The translations under genes and the position numbers were made by a program. A stretch of DNA of 64,000 nt from Paraburkholderia sediminicola (lineage in GTDB: Bacteria > Pseudomonadota > Gammaproteobacteria > Burkholderiales > Burkholderiaceae): NCBI RefSeq assembly GCF_902859805.1, contig NZ_CADIKC010000003.1:62001-126000 (forward strand). The letters are read 5' to 3'. Shown piece by piece: positions 34,856 through 44,781 of this stretch. Under the pieces are notes generated by a model that was not told the origin of the DNA, ran no database searches, and worked only from the letters and a program-made list of their open reading frames with translations. Position 1 is the stretch's first letter. Every line of letters starts with the position of its first letter.

Positions 34856-35282
34856 CGTGGTGACGCGCTCCCCCTCAGCGAAATCTGCAAAAGCGCGCGG
34901 CAGCAAGTTGCCGCGCAACACCGCAGCAGCAACGGCAGGGGAGCGCGAAGCGCGCTCCGCCGCCACAACGGCCGTGGCTGAAGCCGCGGCCCCGCAGCTA
35001 GAATCCGAGTCGTCCCTCGCGCTCGCGGAGTTGACCACTGCCAGCGAGGCAGCGGAATTGTCCACCGGACAAGCCGCCCACTCGCACGCAGAACTCCCGG
35101 ACGACGAGGTTGCGCCCGCACCCCCACCAGCGCCCCCCGCGCCGGTGTCGAACACCGCTTCACCCCATAAAGCGACGCTGGTTTCAACCGGCGCGCAGCC
35201 CCCAGCAGCACCCTTCGGTGCGCAGCCTCCGCATCCGACTCGCAGCGCTCATTCCAGCGATCTCACCCAGACGAGGAGACTC
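34856..35282 (+). other. 427-bp pgk-pyk gap with a continuous open frame joined to pyk
   Basis: The gap between the pgk stop and the conserved pyk start has no stop codon in the pyk frame. From a GTG at 34857 the frame reads about 142 residues rich in Ala, Ser, Pro and Thr (for example TAVAEAAAP and PAPPPAPPAPVSN), then runs straight into MHRATKIVATIGP. A GAGGAG-like site (ACGAGGAGACTC) just before 35283 supports the conserved start. I cannot tell a 142-residue N-terminal extension of pyruvate kinase from chance openness. I see no hairpin terminator in it. Confidence 0.4.
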
Positions 35283-36719
35283 ATGCATCGCGCCACCAAG
35301 ATTGTCGCTACCATCGGACCGGCTTCCAGCACGCCGGAAATCCTGCTGCAAATGATTCAGGCAGGAGCCGACGTGGTGCGGCTCAATTTCTCGCACGGCA
35401 CCGCCGACGACCACCGCCAGCGCGCCGAATTCGTGCGCGAAGCGGCCCGCCAGGCCGGCCGTGAAGTTGCCATCATGGCTGACCTGCAAGGCCCGAAGAT
35501 TCGGGTCGGCAAATTCGAGAACGGCAAGACCACGCTCGTTCCCGGCAACCCGTTCGTCCTCGACTCCGAGTGCGAACTCGGCAACGACGACCGCGTCGGT
35601 CTCGACTACAAGGATCTGCCGCGCGACCTGAAACCAGGCGACGTGCTGTTGCTCAACGACGGCCTGATTGTGCTCGACGTCGTGCGCGTGCTCGGCAGCG
35701 AGATCCACACCACCGTGAAGGTCGGTGGCGATCTGTCGAACAACAAGGGCATCAACCGCCAGGGCGGCGGCCTGACGGCGCCGGCGCTGACGGCCAAAGA
35801 CATGGAAGACATCCGCACGGCGATGTCGCTCGGCGTGGATTATGTCGCGGTATCGTTCCCCAAGAACGCTACCGACATGGAAATGGCCCGTCAGCTCGCG
35901 AACATCGCGGGCGCGCCGTACGGCATCAAGCCGAAGATGATCGCGAAGATCGAGCGCGCGGAAGCGATTCCGGCGCTGCAAGGCATCCTCGACGCATCGG
36001 ACGGCATCATGGTCGCGCGTGGCGATCTGGCCGTGGAAGTGGGCAATGCCGCAGTGCCTGCGCTGCAAAAGCGCATGATTCGTATGGCGCGCGAATCGAA
36101 CAAGTTCGTGATCACCGCGACCCAGATGATGGAATCGATGATCTACGCACCGGTGCCGACCCGCGCCGAAGTGTCGGACGTCGCCAACGCGGTGCTCGAC
36201 GGCACGGACGCAGTGATGCTGTCGGCCGAATCCGCGGCGGGCAAGTACCCGGTCCAAACCATCGAAACGATGGCGGCGATCTGCGTGGAAGCCGAGAAGT
36301 CGGAGCAATCCGAGCTGGACAAGGATTTCCTCGACCGCACGTTCACGCGAATCGACCAGTCCATCGCCATGGGCGCGCTGTTCACGGCGTTCCACCTGGG
36401 CGCGAAGGCGATCGTCGCGTTGACCGAATCGGGTTCGACCGCGCTGTGGATGTCGCGTCACTGGACGCACGTGCCGATTTTCGCGCTCACGCCGCGCGTC
36501 GGCAGCGAGCGGGCGATGGCGATTTACCGCAACGTCACGTCGCTGCATCTGGACACCAGCACCGACCGTGACACGGCGTTGCAGCAGGCGCTGGAAACCG
36601 TGGTCGGCAAGGGCTATGCATCGCGCGGCGACATGGTGGTGCTGACCGTCGGCGAGCCGATGGGCCAGGCAGGCGGCACGAATACGCTGAAGATCGTGCG
36701 CGTCGGCGAGCCGTATTGA
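35283..36719 (+). CDS. pyk: Pyruvate kinase
   Basis: Pyk makes pyruvate and ATP from phosphoenolpyruvate. The 478-residue length matches bacterial enzymes from this start. Motifs are ATKIVATIGPAS at the N-terminus, the metal and substrate region NFSHGTADDH, the catalytic-lysine region KPKMIAKIERAEA, the MVARGDLAVEVG segment and KFVITATQMMESMIYAPVPTRAEVSDVANAVLDG. The C-terminal allosteric domain begins near residue 350. An AGACGAGGAGACTC ribosome site precedes the ATG. Confidence 0.96.
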   Translation: MHRATKIVATIGPASSTPEILLQMIQAGADVVRLNFSHGTADDHRQRAEFVREAARQAGREVAIMADLQGPKIRVGKFENGKTTLVPGNPFVLDSECELGNDDRVGLDYKDLPRDLKPGDVLLLNDGLIVLDVVRVLGSEIHTTVKVGGDLSNNKGINRQGGGLTAPALTAKDMEDIRTAMSLGVDYVAVSFPKNATDMEMARQLANIAGAPYGIKPKMIAKIERAEAIPALQGILDASDGIMVARGDLAVEVGNAAVPALQKRMIRMARESNKFVITATQMMESMIYAPVPTRAEVSDVANAVLDGTDAVMLSAESAAGKYPVQTIETMAAICVEAEKSEQSELDKDFLDRTFTRIDQSIAMGALFTAFHLGAKAIVALTESGSTALWMSRHWTHVPIFALTPRVGSERAMAIYRNVTSLHLDTSTDRDTALQQALETVVGKGYASRGDMVVLTVGEPMGQAGGTNTLKIVRVGEPY

Positions 36720-36765
36720 TTCGGTGTAGACCGAAGACTGCTCGATCGGCACGCTCTGCGTGGGA

Positions 36766-36795
36766 CCAGAGTAGGCGCTAAAGCGCCAACTCTGG
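36766..36795. repeat. 30-nt inverted repeat between pyk and fba
   Basis: The stem CCAGAGT/ACTCTGG continues after one A-A mismatch as GGCGCT/AGCGCC with a two-base AA loop. No T-run follows on either strand, so it is not a classical terminator. It could be a processing or stability hairpin, or an operator. Confidence 0.6.
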
Positions 36796-36995
36796 CCGAC
36801 ACAGGCTTGATTGAGCGAAAGCAGGCTGTCATGCCCCGCGAGAGGCGGCGCACAGACTCCAATCGCGCGTGCGGTAAAGGTCCGCAAGTGACGCGCTTTA
36901 GGGAATGTGTGAACGGGTATGCAGCTTGCTTCGCGATAAAATCGCCCAAAAAGATGCCGACGGCACAGAATTCGTTTCAATCTAAGGAGTTAAGC

Positions 36996-38060
36996 ATGCC
37001 TCTCGTATCAATGCGTCAACTGCTGGACCATGCTGCCGAAAACGGTTATGGCATTCCGGCATTCAACGTGAACAACCTGGAGCAGGTGCAGGCGATCATG
37101 TTCGCAGCGGACAAGGTCAACGCCCCGGTCATCATGCAGGCGTCGGCCGGCGCGCGTAAGTACGCGGGCGAGCCGTTCCTGCGTCACCTGATCGAAGCCG
37201 CGGTCGAGTCGTACCCGCATATTCCGGTCGTGATGCACCAGGACCACGGCCAGTCGCCGGCGGTTTGTATGGCGGCGATCCGCAGCGGTTTCACCAGCGT
37301 GATGATGGACGGTTCGCTCGAAGCAGACGGCAAGACGGTCGCATCGTACGAATACAATGTCGAAGTCTCGCGTAAGGTGGTTGAAGCGGCGCATTCGATC
37401 GGCATCACGGTGGAAGCGGAACTGGGCGTGCTCGGTTCGCTGGAAACCATGAAGGGCGACAAGGAAGACGGCCACGGCGCGGAAGGCACGATGACCCGCG
37501 AGCAACTGTTGACCGATCCGGAGCAGGCTGCCGACTTCGTCAAGCAGACGCAATGCGATGCGCTCGCGATTGCGATCGGCACGTCGCACGGCGCCTACAA
37601 GTTCAGCAAGAAGCCCACGGGCGACATCCTGTCGATCCAGCGCATCAAGGAAATTCACCAGCGCATTCCGAATACGCACCTGGTGATGCACGGTTCTTCC
37701 TCGGTGCCGCAGGAACTGCTCGCGGAAATCCGCGAATTCGGCGGCGACATGAAGGAAACCTACGGCGTGCCGGTCGAGGAAATTCAGGAAGGCATCAAGA
37801 ACGGCGTGCGCAAGGTCAATATCGACACCGACCTGCGTCTGGCGATCACCGGTGCGATCCGCCGCTACATGGCGACCAATCCGGGCAAGTTCGATCCGCG
37901 TGACTACCTGAAGCCGGCGCGCGAAGCCGCGATGAAGATCTGTCTCGAGCGCTTCACGCAATTCGGCTGCGAAGGCCAGGCCGGCAAGATCAAGCCGGTT
38001 TCGCTTGATAAAATCGCGGAGAAGTACAAATCGGGCGACCTCGCGCAAGTCGTCCGCTAA
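36996..38060 (+). CDS. fba: Fructose-bisphosphate aldolase, class II
   Basis: A zinc-dependent aldolase that splits fructose-1,6-bisphosphate in glycolysis and, in many Burkholderiales, serves the Calvin cycle and gluconeogenesis. The 354-residue length and sequence match the CbbA-like class IIB type. Motifs are [13 protein letters not shown] (metal-binding His), the active-site [28 protein letters not shown] and [10 protein letters not shown]. An AAGGAG site 6 bp before ATG 36996 supports the start. Confidence 0.97.
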   Translation: MPLVSMRQLLDHAAENGYGIPAFNVNNLEQVQAIMFAADKVNAPVIMQASAGARKYAGEPFLRHLIEAAVESYPHIPVVMHQDHGQSPAVCMAAIRSGFTSVMMDGSLEADGKTVASYEYNVEVSRKVVEAAHSIGITVEAELGVLGSLETMKGDKEDGHGAEGTMTREQLLTDPEQAADFVKQTQCDALAIAIGTSHGAYKFSKKPTGDILSIQRIKEIHQRIPNTHLVMHGSSSVPQELLAEIREFGGDMKETYGVPVEEIQEGIKNGVRKVNIDTDLRLAITGAIRRYMATNPGKFDPRDYLKPAREAAMKICLERFTQFGCEGQAGKIKPVSLDKIAEKYKSGDLAQVVR

Positions 38061-38109
38061 GCTATAACCAGGCTCTACACCTGGCTGATTGGCCAGGTTG
38101 TCGTTCGAT

Positions 38110-38150
38110 CGCCGTTCCCGCATCATCCGGGGAACGGCGTTTCCCTTTTG
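38110..38150 (+). terminator. Terminator after fba
   Basis: The stem CGCCGTTCCC/GGGAACGGCG (with one extra G) surrounds a loop of about 10 bases, followed by TTTCCCTTTTG. Confidence 0.75.
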
Positions 38151-38192
38151 TTCCGGTCACACTTTTTGCCCCACTTTTAGCGAACCACGACG

Positions 38193-39083
38193 ATGTCTAC
38201 CCTTTACGAATCCACGCTCCACTCGCTGCCGCTACTCGGCCGCGGTAAAGTCCGCGACAACTATGCGGTGGGCAACGACCAGTTGCTGATCGTCACGACC
38301 GACCGTCTGTCGGCGTTCGACGTCATCATGGGCGAGCCGATTCCGAATAAGGGCCGTGTGCTCAACGAAATGGCGAACTTCTGGTTCGAAAAGCTGAAGC
38401 ACGTGGTGCCGAATCACCTCACGGGCGTGGCGCCCGAATCCGTGGTGGCGGCTGACGAAGTCGAGCAGGTCAAGGGCCGCGCGGTGGTGGTGAAGCGCCT
38501 CGAGCCGATTCTCGTTGAAGCCGTGGTGCGCGGCTATCTGGCCGGCAGCGGCTGGAAAGACTACCAGGCAACCGGTTCGGTCTGCGGCGTCGAACTGCCG
38601 CCGGGGCTGCAAAACGCACAAAAGCTGCCTGAGCCGATTTTCACGCCGGCAGCCAAGGCCGAAATGGGCCATCACGACGAAAACATCACCTACAACGAGA
38701 TGGAACGCCGCATCGGCACCGAACTGTCGGCCACGATCCGCGACATCTCGATCAAGCTGTACAAGGAAGCCGCTGACTATGCTGCAACGCGCGGCATCAT
38801 CATCGCGGATACGAAGTTCGAATTCGGTCTGGACAACCACGGCCAGCTGTATCTGATGGACGAGGCGCTGACTGCCGACTCGTCGCGCTTCTGGCCGGCT
38901 GACCAGTATCAGGTCGGCACCAACCCGCCGTCGTTCGACAAGCAGTTCGTGCGCGACTGGCTCGAAACCCAGCCGTGGAAGAAAGAGCCGCCCGCACCGA
39001 AGCTGCCGGACGACGTGGTCACGAAAACGGGCGAGAAGTACCAGGAAGCGCTCGAACGCCTGACCGGACACAAGCTCGCTTAA
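38193..39083 (+). CDS. purC: SAICAR synthetase
   Basis: PurC joins CAIR and aspartate with ATP to give SAICAR, a mid-pathway step of purine synthesis. The 296-residue length matches the betaproteobacterial type. Signatures are [24 protein letters not shown], the [13 protein letters not shown] segment and DTKFEFGLD with the closing [13 protein letters not shown]. purE and purK follow on the same strand, so three of the purine steps around CAIR are grouped here. Confidence 0.98.
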   Translation: MSTLYESTLHSLPLLGRGKVRDNYAVGNDQLLIVTTDRLSAFDVIMGEPIPNKGRVLNEMANFWFEKLKHVVPNHLTGVAPESVVAADEVEQVKGRAVVVKRLEPILVEAVVRGYLAGSGWKDYQATGSVCGVELPPGLQNAQKLPEPIFTPAAKAEMGHHDENITYNEMERRIGTELSATIRDISIKLYKEAADYAATRGIIIADTKFEFGLDNHGQLYLMDEALTADSSRFWPADQYQVGTNPPSFDKQFVRDWLETQPWKKEPPAPKLPDDVVTKTGEKYQEALERLTGHKLA

Positions 39084-39127
39084 CGACGCGCGCCTGTCAG
39101 GTCCGCCCCGCGTGAGAAAGCGCTGGG

Positions 39128-39187
39128 CCGCCCCCAAGTTTGCCCGCCCCCCCGGGGTCGGCGCGAAGCGGCAGGTTTGGGGGCGCT
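39128..39187. repeat. GC-rich long hairpin between purC and purE
   Basis: The plus strand carries CCGCCCCCAA-GTT-TGCC at the left and its near complement GGCA-GGT-TTGGGGGCGC at the right, enclosing a seven-C tract. It folds as a long GC-rich hairpin about 25 bp before the purE start. It resembles an intergenic repeat more than a terminator. Confidence 0.45.
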
Positions 39188-39211
39188 CTCAAGAAACAAG
39201 GAAGCCGTAAG

Positions 39212-39730
39212 ATGAGTGAAGTCCAGACTGCCCATACGCATGGCGCGCCCGTTGTCGGCGTGCTGATGGGTTCCAGTTCCGACTGGGAAGTGATGAAGAA
39301 CGCCGTTGCGATTCTGCAGGAATTCGGCGTGCCGTATGAAGCCAAAGTCGTGTCCGCGCACCGGATGCCGGACGAGATGTTTGCGTATGCCGAGAGCGCG
39401 CGCGAGCGCGGTATTCGCGCGATCATCGCGGGTGCGGGCGGCGCGGCGCATCTGCCGGGCATGCTGGCTGCCAAGACCACGGTGCCGGTGCTCGGCGTGC
39501 CGGTGGCGAGCAAGTATCTGAAGGGCGTTGATTCGTTGCATTCGATCGTGCAGATGCCCAAAGGCGTGCCGGTCGCCACGTTTGCAATCGGCGAAGCGGG
39601 CGCGGCGAATGCGGCGCTGTTCGCGGTATCGATTCTGAGCGGCACGAGCGCTGAATATGCGGAAAAGCTGGCTGCATTCCGCGTGCGCCAGAACGAAGCG
39701 GCCCACGCAATGGTGCTGCCGGCGCTGTAA
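39212..39730 (+). CDS. purE: N5-carboxyaminoimidazole ribonucleotide mutase
   Basis: PurE converts N5-CAIR to CAIR in purine synthesis. The 172-residue length is usual for class I PurE. Signatures are [15 protein letters not shown] with the phosphate-binding loop, [13 protein letters not shown] with the catalytic His, and [16 protein letters not shown]. The start at 39212 ([10 protein letters not shown]) is favoured over an upstream ATG at 39140 that lies in the hairpin. purK follows after 95 bp. Confidence 0.97.
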   Translation: MSEVQTAHTHGAPVVGVLMGSSSDWEVMKNAVAILQEFGVPYEAKVVSAHRMPDEMFAYAESARERGIRAIIAGAGGAAHLPGMLAAKTTVPVLGVPVASKYLKGVDSLHSIVQMPKGVPVATFAIGEAGAANAALFAVSILSGTSAEYAEKLAAFRVRQNEAAHAMVLPAL

Positions 39731-39753
39731 GCGCCAAGGCCGATTGCTTTTAG

Positions 39754-41022
<1,269 letters not shown>

Positions 41023-41032
41023 CGCGAGCACC

Positions 41033-42085
41033 ATGCCGGATCAAAGCAAACCTGCCGATGGAGGCGCCGCAAGCGCCTTGCCTGTGAGCGCGGAGCAGAT
41101 CGAACACGCTGCCGCGCTGCTCGACGCGGGCGGCCTCGTCGCATTTCCCACGGAGACGGTCTACGGACTCGGCGGCGACGCCGAAAGTCCGGACGCGGTT
41201 GCGCGCATTTACGCGGCGAAGGGCAGGCCGGCGAATCATCCGGTGATCGTGCATCTGGCGCCGCAGGGCGATCCGAACTACTGGGTCGAGCATTTGCCCG
41301 CGGAGGCGCAGCGTTTGATCGATGCGTTCTGGCCGGGGCCGCTCACGTTGATTCTGAAGCGTGCTGAGCGGATCAATGCGGCCGTGAGCGGTGGACAGGA
41401 TTCAGTGGGTTTGCGCTGTCCGTCACATCCCGTTGCCCAGGCTCTGCTCGAGGCGTTCAGTGCGTTGCGTGGCGGACATGGCGGCGTGGCCGCGCCGTCT
41501 GCGAATCGTTTTGGCCATGTGAGCCCAACTACCGCGCAGCATGTGCGCGATGAATTCGGCAGCGCGATTCACGTGCTGGACGGTGGCGCTTCTGACGTCG
41601 GAATCGAATCGACGATTCTGGATCTGTCGCGCGGATTTCCGGCGCTGTTGAGGCCTGGTCGCGTAACACCGCAGGATATTGCCGACGTACTCGGCGAGGC
41701 GCCACGCCTGCCCGACGGATCGGATGCAACGGCACCGCGCGCTTCGGGGACGTTGAAGGCGCACTACGCGCCGCGCACGCCGTTGGCCTTGCTGCCTTTT
41801 GATGCGTTGCAGATTTTGCTCGGGGCGCGTCAGAGCGACGAACGCGTGGCCTTGGTGGCGCGTGCTTCCCGCGCAGGGGAGTGGGCTCATGCCGAGGGCG
41901 TGCATTTCATTGCGGCGCCTGAAGATCCGCACGTTTATGCGCGCGAGTTGTACGGGCTGCTAAGGGCGCTCGATCGCGCGGATGTGAGCCGGATTCTCAT
42001 CGAGAAGTTGCCGGACACGATCGAGTGGATCGCCGTGAACGATCGGCTGGGCCGGGCTGCGGCCGCATTCGAAGCGCAGGGGTAG
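41033..42085 (+). CDS. tsaC: L-threonylcarbamoyladenylate synthase (Sua5-type)
   Basis: This enzyme makes threonylcarbamoyl-AMP from threonine, bicarbonate and ATP, the precursor of t6A37 in ANN-decoding tRNAs. The YrdC domain fills the first 220 residues (AFPTETVYGLGGDAES, KGRPANHPVIVHL, GLRCPSHP, SANRFGHVSPT). A C-terminal Sua5 domain (about 250-350) follows. At 350 residues it is the long Sua5 form rather than the short TsaC of E. coli. It starts 10 bp after purK, so it is likely co-transcribed. Confidence 0.93.
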   Translation: MPDQSKPADGGAASALPVSAEQIEHAAALLDAGGLVAFPTETVYGLGGDAESPDAVARIYAAKGRPANHPVIVHLAPQGDPNYWVEHLPAEAQRLIDAFWPGPLTLILKRAERINAAVSGGQDSVGLRCPSHPVAQALLEAFSALRGGHGGVAAPSANRFGHVSPTTAQHVRDEFGSAIHVLDGGASDVGIESTILDLSRGFPALLRPGRVTPQDIADVLGEAPRLPDGSDATAPRASGTLKAHYAPRTPLALLPFDALQILLGARQSDERVALVARASRAGEWAHAEGVHFIAAPEDPHVYARELYGLLRALDRADVSRILIEKLPDTIEWIAVNDRLGRAAAAFEAQG

Positions 42086-42193
42086 AGGGGGCGGCCTGGT
42101 TTGCGTGGTCTGCTCAATGACGCCGCCGCAATCCGTTGTAGCAACGTGTCGTTTCAACCTGCCGTCTCAACCGCTGTGCCGCGCGCGACAAAG

Positions 42194-42231
42194 ATAAAAA
42201 AACGCCCGGCTTGACCAGCAAGCCGGGCGTT
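42194..42231 (-). terminator. Terminator of the GDSL esterase gene
   Basis: The stem AACGCCCGGCTT/AAGCCGGGCGTT has a 7-base loop. On the minus strand it ends with TTTTTTTATC, so it terminates the esterase transcript. It may also stop read-through from tsaC in reverse direction only weakly. Confidence 0.85.
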
Positions 42232-42281
42232 CGCAGAACTCGAGTCCTGCAGCCGCTATGCGGCAACCCTCTCAACTTATT

Positions 42282-43535
42282 TTATTTCCCCAGGCCCGTG
42301 GCCGCGATCTGCTGCTGAACGTACTGCGCGAACAAGGCGTGCAAGTGCGTGCTCGGATGGACCAGGTCAGCGAACATGTAGGTCTGGTCAGCGCCAGCCA
42401 CCGTGTAGGTCTGCGGTGAGCAGAAGAGCGACGAGCCGAACTGGGCGCCGTACTGGGCCGGGGTCAGTCCGTTCGTTGCGCTCGGATTGGCGGTGGCGTA
42501 CGCGGTTGCGTTGGTCACCATCGACGTCAGGTTACACGCCGTACCGGTGTTGGACACCGTGAAGCCCAGCGCCTGGTAGTTCGGCAACTGCTGATCGATC
42601 CACGTGAACGCATCGGCCACGATGACCTTGCCCGTGCCCAGCAGGCCGAGGGCCGTCAGGCTCTGGACCAGGATGCCGTTATACGCCGCGGTAATCCCCG
42701 ACAGGAGTGCAGCCGCGCCCGGCGAGGCTGCGTTGGCCTGAACGCCTTGCGGCGTATTGCCGATGTCCGGCACCGTCGACACCACCACGTGGGTCGCACC
42801 CGAGTTGACGATGGTCTGGATTTGCGCGGCGAGTTGCGTGGCGGCCGTCGCGATCTGTGGGTTGGCCAACTGCTGCAGGTAGCCGGCGATGAACTGTACC
42901 TGGCCTGCCTGCGTGTTCGGCAGTTTGCCGGCCTGTACGAGCAGCGGGTATTGCGTCTGCAGCGCGGTGGCGAGCGCCGTCAGATTGGCGGTGGTGCCCG
43001 CGAACTGGAAGATGTCGTTCGCGCCGCCGTTCACCAGCACGAGCTGGTTCGCGTTGAAGCTCGTATGCGCGCCCAGGTAGTTTGCCACCTGGGTCACCAC
43101 CGGCACAGTCGTTGCCGCCGCGTTGTTCGGTGCCCAACCTTCGCCCTGGGCGTTCACGACGTCAGAGCCGCCTTGCGCGTAGCCAAACCCGCCCGTTGCG
43201 ACCAGCGGTTGACCGAAGCCGCCCACATACGCGGCAGTCAACGTGCCGCCGTAGTACTCCGCGACCTTCTGGGTCCACACTTCGCCCGGGTTGGTCGTGA
43301 AGCGGCCGCCGCCGAAGCTCGACTGAATCACCGGCGCGTACGTGCCGACATCCGACAAGCTGTCGCCAAACGAAACGACCTGCAACTTCACGCCGCCCGC
43401 CGGCGTGCTGCCGCTCGAGCTGTTGTTGTTATCGCTGCCGCCGCCACAAGCCGCGAGCAGTGCAAGCGCCGAACTGGCGATGGCGATTTGCGTGACGCGG
43501 ACGAAATTGCGTTTCCTCGATGCTATTTGTTTCAT
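42282..43535 (-). CDS. SGNH/GDSL-family esterase lipoprotein
   Basis: A 417-residue exported hydrolase. The signal peptide ends in a lipobox (ALLAAC, near residue 30), followed by a Gly/Ser/Asn linker. Catalytic blocks are block I VVSFGDSLSDVG with the nucleophilic Ser, block III NGGANDIF and block V DLVHPSTHLH with the Asp/His pair. It resembles the GDSL outer-membrane esterases/lipases of Burkholderia and Ralstonia but lacks an autotransporter barrel. The substrate is likely an ester of short to medium fatty acids. A strong terminator follows. Confidence 0.88.
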   Translation of the reverse strand: MKQIASRKRNFVRVTQIAIASSALALLAACGGGSDNNNSSSGSTPAGGVKLQVVSFGDSLSDVGTYAPVIQSSFGGGRFTTNPGEVWTQKVAEYYGGTLTAAYVGGFGQPLVATGGFGYAQGGSDVVNAQGEGWAPNNAAATTVPVVTQVANYLGAHTSFNANQLVLVNGGANDIFQFAGTTANLTALATALQTQYPLLVQAGKLPNTQAGQVQFIAGYLQQLANPQIATAATQLAAQIQTIVNSGATHVVVSTVPDIGNTPQGVQANAASPGAAALLSGITAAYNGILVQSLTALGLLGTGKVIVADAFTWIDQQLPNYQALGFTVSNTGTACNLTSMVTNATAYATANPSATNGLTPAQYGAQFGSSLFCSPQTYTVAGADQTYMFADLVHPSTHLHALFAQYVQQQIAATGLGK

Positions 43536-43629
43536 GTTGACTACATCTCCTCGTATGTGTGGCCCTTATGCCATGTGTTGCAGGCAGCGCCCACCGCGTC
43601 GGCGGCATGACGACAGCTTACAGAATCTT

Positions 43630-44586
43630 CTACGGCCTGCGCGTTGTCTGAAACGCGGCCGTATGGTTATCTTCAATGCTCGTAGCGCCGCTGGAAGCCG
43701 CGGCAGCGGCGCCTACATTCGCACCAGCGGCACGGCCCGCGTGATAAGCCGCGGCCCATGCGGGCGGTGCAAACAGCGCGCGCAACTTGTTGCGCCAGCC
43801 TCGCACGCTCACGAAATCGGCGGCCATCGACGCCCATTCATGAAACGTCGCCTTCAACGGGTTATAGGTGTGCAGCGGTTCGACGATGCCGTACATCGGC
43901 GCTTCGTGCGGATCTTCCTCGACATAGCTGCCGAACAGGCGATCCCAGATCACCAGCACGCCGGCGTAGTTGCGGTCGATATAGCGGTCGTTGCGCGCGT
44001 GATGCACGCGGTGAATCGACGGCGTGTTGAATACGTATTCAAGCCAGCCGAGTTTGCCGATTGCCTGCGTGTGCACGAAAAACTGGAAGCCGAGATTGAT
44101 CAGCACGATCGCAACGATCTGCTTCGGCGGAAAGCCGAACACGGCGAGCGGAATCCAGAACAGCCACATGCCGGCAATCGGATACATCAGGCTCTGGCGG
44201 AAGGCGGTCGAAAAATTCATCCGCTCCGACGAGTGATGCACGACATGCGCGGCCCACAGCCAGCGCACGCGGTGGCTGCACCGGTGAAACCAGTAATAGA
44301 GCAGGTCCTGGGCAACGAACAGCACGACGAACGACACCCAGCTCGCCTGCCACATATAGACGCGATAGTGATCGTAGAAAAATGCATAGACGGGGATGAT
44401 CACGAGCCACGCGAGCTTGTCGGCGGCTTGCTGCATCAGCGCGAGCGCGGCGTTGCAGAACGTGTCGCGCCAGCTATAGAGCTGCGCGCCGGGGCGCGTA
44501 CGCCGCAGGTGCCACGCCTCCCAGCCAATGCATGCGAGAAAGACTGGCGCCATGGCGAGCAGCAGCAATTCGGCATCGAATTGCAT
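43630..44586 (-). CDS. Sterol desaturase/fatty-acid hydroxylase family membrane protein
   Basis: A 318-residue membrane di-iron enzyme family member. The three histidine clusters are WFHRCSHR, WAAHVVHHSS and SIHRVHHARND, with a final WDRLFGSY motif. Four or more hydrophobic helices are visible. Bacterial members hydroxylate or desaturate lipids, hopanoids or carotenoids; the exact substrate cannot be read. It lies between an esterase and dacB on the same strand. The last 35 residues are Ala/Gly-rich and dispensable by eye. Confidence 0.88.
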   Translation of the reverse strand: MQFDAELLLLAMAPVFLACIGWEAWHLRRTRPGAQLYSWRDTFCNAALALMQQAADKLAWLVIIPVYAFFYDHYRVYMWQASWVSFVVLFVAQDLLYYWFHRCSHRVRWLWAAHVVHHSSERMNFSTAFRQSLMYPIAGMWLFWIPLAVFGFPPKQIVAIVLINLGFQFFVHTQAIGKLGWLEYVFNTPSIHRVHHARNDRYIDRNYAGVLVIWDRLFGSYVEEDPHEAPMYGIVEPLHTYNPLKATFHEWASMAADFVSVRGWRNKLRALFAPPAWAAAYHAGRAAGANVGAAAAASSGATSIEDNHTAAFQTTRRP

Positions 44587-44781
44587 CGTGTCTTCCTCCG
44601 TGGTCCCTTGCCGCTGCGCTTGCCGCAGCGGACGTTGTCGTTATCGTTTGATTGGGCCACGCTTTCGTAACGGCTGCGTGGCTCGTGCGCTACGCATAAC
44701 GTTTTACGCGCGCCTCAAACACTGCCCGACAGCGTACACGCTTGGGCGCATTGCGGCGCGTGGGTTCTATAGAAGGAATCC

